Source: an uncultured Muribaculum sp. (GTDB lineage: Bacteria; Bacteroidota; Bacteroidia; Bacteroidales; Muribaculaceae). Taken from it: a stretch of DNA of 10,561 nucleotides. This document shows positions 7,616 through 10,561 of this stretch, piece by piece. The notes below the pieces were generated by a model. It was given only the letters and a program-made list of their open reading frames with translations. It made no database searches and had not been told where the DNA came from. The translations under genes and the position numbers were made by a program. Numbering within the stretch: position 1 is the first letter of the stretch; each line of letters starts with the position of its first letter. The DNA lies in assembly GCA_947573015.1 (NCBI GenBank), contig CANPDS010000054.1, positions 1-10,561 of the forward strand, read 5' to 3'.

Positions 7616-10039
7616 ATGCTGCGCTATATAAAGGTAATGGCTTGTCTGCTGGCATTGTGCGGCGGAAGTATGGCTGCGCATGGCGAGTCGGTGAAGATAC
7701 ACGGACGCATCACCGACGGCGACAACCGTGCCATGGAATTTGTGACTGTCAGGGTGGCCGGTACGGCTGTGGGCACGATGTCGGGCCTTGACGGTGACTA
7801 CAGTCTGTCGACCTCCGAGGCCGATACCATCACTGTGGTGTTCACTTGCATAGGCTATAAGGAGCAGCAGCGCAAGCTTGTCGATGCCAAGGGTGATGTG
7901 ACGCTCAACATGCGAATGTTCCGCACTACACGCGAGCTCAGCGAGGTGGAGGTGACGGAGGTGAAGAAACAGCTTGGTGCCATGCAGTCGATAGATGCAT
8001 CGAGCTACAGGCTATCGCCCGATGTGAGCGGTGGGTCGATAGAGTCGATGATCAGCACCATGGCCGGGGTGACAGGTTCAAACGAGATGTCGTCGCAATA
8101 TTCGGTGCGCGGAGGATCGTATGACGAGAATCTGGTGTATATCAACGGTGTGGAGGTGTATCGTCCACAGCTTGTCACATCCGGTCAGCAGGAGGGCCTG
8201 AGTATCATCAATCCCGATATGGTGGGTAAGGTCAACTTCTCCACCGGAGGATTCGGTTCTGAATATGGCGACAGAATGTCGTCGGTGCTCGACATAACGT
8301 ATCGTCAGCCGGAGGCCTTCGAAGGGACTGCCGGGATCAGCCTCATGGGTGGCAATCTCTCAATAGGATCGAGCAGCCGCCGCTTCTCGCAGTTGCATGG
8401 TGTGCGCTACAAACGCAATAATTCTGTGCTATCGAGCATGGAGACAAAGGGTGAGTATGATCCTAACTTCTTCGACTATCAGACAAATCTCAATTATCTC
8501 ATATCCGGAAAGTGGCGTGTGTCGTTTCTTGGAAATATCGCCATAAACAACTATAAATTTACTCCAGTCAACCGCGAGACATCGTTTGGCACCGCCATGG
8601 ATGCCAAGAAATTTACCGTATATTTCGATGGTCAGGAGAAGGATCGTTTCGAGACCTATTTCGGTGCGCTGTCATTGCAGTACACACCTACCAAGTGCAC
8701 CACATACACCCTTCTTGCTTCAGGATACCTCACCAACGAGCTTGTGGCCTATGATATAAGTGGTGAGTACTGGCTTGATCAGGCCGGCACCTCCGGTTCG
8801 GGCGACTCCGAGGGTATCGGTGGAGAACTTGGCGTAGGCCGCTACCACGAGCATGCACGCGACCGTCTGAAAGCCTCGGTGATGTCGGTGGCCTTACGCG
8901 GACTTACCTCGGTGGGTGCGCATCAGCTGAGTTATGGCGTTCAGTATAATCATGAAAGCATATTTGAGCGCGCGCGCGAGTGGGAACGCCGCGATTCGGC
9001 AGGCTTCTCCCTTCCTGCAAATCCCGATCTGCTGAGTGTAGTGTATAATCTGTCGTCGCGTCAGGATTTGTCATCCAACCGTATGAGCCTGCATCTACAG
9101 GACACCTACCGCAGGCAGCTAGATGCCGGATTTCTTACTGTGACGGGTGGTGTGCGTCTCTCTTATTGGGATTTCAACAAGGAGCTGCTTTTCAGCCCGC
9201 GTGTGAATGTCGGATTTGTTCCGGCGGCTCATGACCGTTGGGCATTGCGTTTTGCCACCGGGTTGTACTATCAGTCACCATTCTACAAGGAATACCGGAT
9301 GGTGGTTACTGATGACAATGACAACAGTATAGTGGTGCTTAACAATGACATAAAGTCGCAGCGTTCGTGGCACTTCATTCTCGGATCGGACTATACGTTC
9401 CGCGCTATGAACCGTCCGTTTAAACTTTCTGCCGAGGCTTATTATAAGGCTCTTGGCAACTTGATACCTTATGAGATTGACAATCTGAAACTTGTGTATG
9501 ATGGTGAGAACTCATCGAGTGGATATGCCATGGGGCTTGACTTCAAGCTTTTCGGACAGTTTGTTCCCGGATCCGACTCATGGCTCAGTTTTTCGTTGAT
9601 GAAGACACAGGAGAATCTGCGTGGAGTGAATGTGCCTCGTCCGAATGACCGTCGCTACAGCGTGGCTCTATATTTTACCGACTATTTCCCCCGTATACCC
9701 AAGCTGAAGCTCAGTCTGCGTGGCATATTTTCAGATGGATTGCCAACTACGGCACCGCGTTCTACCCGCGACAAGGGTTATTTCCGCACACCTGCCTATA
9801 AGCGTGTCGACCTTGGCTTCTCATATGCGCTGCTTCCTCCGCTGGCGCAGGGTGAATCGCGCACAGGCATGTGGCGTCATCTGAAAGCTGTGTGGCTCGG
9901 TCTTGACTGCTTCAATTTGTTTGATATATCTAATGTCAGCTCATATTATTGGGTAACAGATGTCAACGACCTGCAGTATGCCGTGCCAAATTACCTGACT
10001 CGTCGCCAGATCAACCTACGCCTCACTGTGGACTTCTGA
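7616..10039 (+). CDS. TonB-dependent outer-membrane receptor with carboxypeptidase-regulatory-like N-terminal domain
   Basis: This is an outer-membrane active transporter, energised by TonB/ExbBD, for an unknown ligand. From the ATG at 7616 the protein has 807 residues. The signal peptide is MLRYIKVMACLLALCGGSMA. A carboxypeptidase-regulatory-like beta sandwich follows (about 26-90, with IHGRITDGDNRAMEFVTVRV). LSEVEVTEV resembles a TonB-box region. The plug domain spans about 120-230 (MISTMAGVTG, YSVRGGSYDENLVYINGVEV), and a 22-strand-type barrel runs to a terminal Phe (RLTVDF), the usual assembly signal. The frame stays open to a TTG at 7544, and ATGs at 7586 and 7637 are alternatives; 7616 gives a compact signal peptide, and there is no clear ribosome binding site to decide. 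It is shorter than typical SusC proteins and no SusD follows, so it looks like a stand-alone receptor. An inverted-repeat element lies 83 bases upstream. Confidence 0.9.
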   Translation: MLRYIKVMACLLALCGGSMAAHGESVKIHGRITDGDNRAMEFVTVRVAGTAVGTMSGLDGDYSLSTSEADTITVVFTCIGYKEQQRKLVDAKGDVTLNMRMFRTTRELSEVEVTEVKKQLGAMQSIDASSYRLSPDVSGGSIESMISTMAGVTGSNEMSSQYSVRGGSYDENLVYINGVEVYRPQLVTSGQQEGLSIINPDMVGKVNFSTGGFGSEYGDRMSSVLDITYRQPEAFEGTAGISLMGGNLSIGSSSRRFSQLHGVRYKRNNSVLSSMETKGEYDPNFFDYQTNLNYLISGKWRVSFLGNIAINNYKFTPVNRETSFGTAMDAKKFTVYFDGQEKDRFETYFGALSLQYTPTKCTTYTLLASGYLTNELVAYDISGEYWLDQAGTSGSGDSEGIGGELGVGRYHEHARDRLKASVMSVALRGLTSVGAHQLSYGVQYNHESIFERAREWERRDSAGFSLPANPDLLSVVYNLSSRQDLSSNRMSLHLQDTYRRQLDAGFLTVTGGVRLSYWDFNKELLFSPRVNVGFVPAAHDRWALRFATGLYYQSPFYKEYRMVVTDDNDNSIVVLNNDIKSQRSWHFILGSDYTFRAMNRPFKLSAEAYYKALGNLIPYEIDNLKLVYDGENSSSGYAMGLDFKLFGQFVPGSDSWLSFSLMKTQENLRGVNVPRPNDRRYSVALYFTDYFPRIPKLKLSLRGIFSDGLPTTAPRSTRDKGYFRTPAYKRVDLGFSYALLPPLAQGESRTGMWRHLKAVWLGLDCFNLFDISNVSSYYWVTDVNDLQYAVPNYLTRRQINLRLTVDF

Positions 10040-10324
10040 TGTGGAATCGGCGTTCTTGCATAGAAACGGGGGATAGGACTGCTCTGGCTATATAGGCTTA
10101 TATCAAATAGATATACATTGCCAATATTGCGATTGTGCCGATTTAGTGCCAAACTATTCCGATTTTGAAACGGACGCATCAAGGTACGTCCCTACTACAT
10201 TATTCAACGTATTATAATTCGTTGCATGTCTGATTAGTTACTTTCTTTAACGCACGGCGAATACCGGTTCAAGAGTCTGCAATCCGAGTGCCGATTCAAT
10301 CCGATAGGGAAATATACAAAAAAA
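10040..10324. other. Intergenic stretch, no gene recognised
   Basis: About 285 bases after the TonB receptor stop hold no convincing gene on either strand. The stretch is AT-rich in the middle. GGACG (10172-10176) and CGTCC (10187-10191) form a short inverted repeat, in a string that could belong to an interspersed repeat family, but only one copy is present here. Confidence 0.5.
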
Positions 10325-10358
10325 AACGCAGAACTATTTGATAGTCTGCGGTTTTACC
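10325..10358. terminator. Bidirectional rho-independent-type terminator
   Basis: A run of A (10318-10326) precedes CGCAGAACTA, which pairs with TAGTCTGCG (one bulged A) around a short loop ending at 10350. GGTTTTACCGTTTTT follows. The A-run before and T-rich tail after the stem suit termination in both directions. It could end the TonB receptor transcript (286 bases downstream of its stop) or leftward read-through from the tRNA. Confidence 0.6.
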
Positions 10359-10389
10359 GTTTTTAGTCCGATTTTAGTCGGATTAGGTG

Positions 10390-10407
10390 GCGGAAAGACA
10401 GGGATTC
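10390..10407 (-). repeat. Copy of the tRNA-Ser 3' end (candidate attachment-site remnant)
   Basis: The 18 bases GCGGAAAGACAGGGATTC recur exactly at 10508-10525, where they form the acceptor strand and half of the T arm of the tRNA-Ser. At this left copy the rest of the tRNA is absent: the T arm is not completed (CTTTCTCC instead of GAACCCTG). A 3'-end copy of this kind beside a tRNA is what tyrosine-recombinase integration leaves, but it could also be the relic of a second tRNA copy. Confidence 0.6.
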
Positions 10408-10477
10408 TTTCTCCGCTGCTCTCCGAAAGCGCTGAAGCGATAACGAACCCACGGGTTCTCATTCCGCCTTTACGCAC

Positions 10478-10504
10478 GAAAGCCGCTGAATTTCAGCGGC
10501 TTTC
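10478..10504 (-). terminator. Terminator hairpin downstream of tRNA-Ser
   Basis: GAAAGCCGCTGA (10478-10489) and TCAGCGGCTTTC (10493-10504) form a perfect 12-bp stem with a 3-base loop, starting 4 bases past the tRNA 3' end. The A-rich/T-rich stem base (GAAA...TTTC) supplies a short U-tract on either strand. It probably ends the leftward tRNA transcript. Confidence 0.65.
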
Positions 10505-10508
10505 TAAG

Positions 10509-10561
10509 CGGAAAGACAGGGATTCGAACCCTGGGTACCCGTAAGGGTACAACGGTTTTCG
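10509..10561 (-). tRNA. tRNA-Ser (anticodon CGA), 3' part only
   Basis: On the minus strand, reading from the right edge: anticodon CGA (complement of 10559-10561) followed by AA, the 3' side of the anticodon stem (ACCGT), a long variable arm (GTACCC, TTAC, GGGTAC), the T arm CAGGG-TTCGAAT-CCCTG (complement of 10517-10533), the acceptor strand TCTTTCC (complement of 10510-10516) and discriminator G. The long variable arm with discriminator G identifies tRNA-Ser. CCA is not encoded. The D arm and 5' acceptor strand lie beyond the window. The anticodon reads the serine codon UCG. Confidence 0.88.

Noticed and set aside
7537..7791. An 84-codon + strand frame overlapping the start of the TonB receptor.
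   Set aside because: It overlaps the receptor signal peptide and N-terminal domain in another frame and shows no recognisable protein features.
10338..10544. A 68-codon open frame on the + strand near the right end.
   Set aside because: It runs through the terminator, the tRNA 3'-end copy and the tRNA-Ser itself; the ending DRDSNPGYP is the typical false translation of a tRNA.
1..10561. CRISPR arrays, a SusC/SusD pair, and toxin or defence modules.
   Set aside because: No regularly spaced direct repeats and no SusD-like or defence-like proteins are present in the window.

Overview
The window reads as a chromosomal segment of a gut-type member of the Bacteroidota (order Bacteroidales). A Muribaculaceae-like source would fit the roughly 50% GC and the protein style, but that placement is an impression, not a measurement. 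Supporting signs are large secreted glycoside hydrolases decorated with CBM6-like modules, a C-terminal tail resembling Bacteroidota secretion/sorting tails, a TonB-dependent receptor with a carboxypeptidase-regulatory-like N-terminal domain, weak Shine-Dalgarno sequences, and TAnnTTTG-type -7 promoter elements.

Layout, left to right. (1) Positions 1-4828, + strand: a very large multidomain glycoside hydrolase family 2 gene. Its 5' end lies off the window, and it is broken near 3892-3900 by a reading-frame change inside its second CBM6-like module. The 3' remainder (3893-4828) carries the rest of that module, a third CBM6-like module and the C-terminal tail. (2) 4829-5079: intergenic, with a strong hairpin and a -7-like promoter element. 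(3) 5080-7209, +: a secreted family 43 glycoside hydrolase with a CBM6-like domain in front and a second jelly-roll-like domain behind. (4) 7210-7615: intergenic, with two hairpins after the GH43 gene and then a 184-bp element (7349-7532) bounded by 21-bp inverted repeats. (5) 7616-10039, +: a TonB-dependent outer-membrane receptor. (6) 10040-10508: no gene recognised; two hairpin terminators and an 18-bp copy of a tRNA 3' end. (7) 10509-10561, - strand: the 3' part of a tRNA-Ser with anticodon CGA, running off the right edge.

The two hydrolases share related carbohydrate-binding modules and probably act on the same plant- or host-derived polysaccharide at the cell surface or in the periplasm. 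No SusC/SusD pair is visible, so this is at most the edge of a polysaccharide utilisation locus. The TonB receptor is not obviously part of the same transcription unit, because the terminator-like hairpins and the inverted-repeat element separate them.

The most interesting signals are the inverted-repeat element in front of the TonB receptor (candidate invertible promoter or MITE), the internal deletion-like frameshift in the GH2 gene, the PA14 domain apparently nested in another domain, and the duplicated tRNA-Ser 3' end (candidate integration scar).
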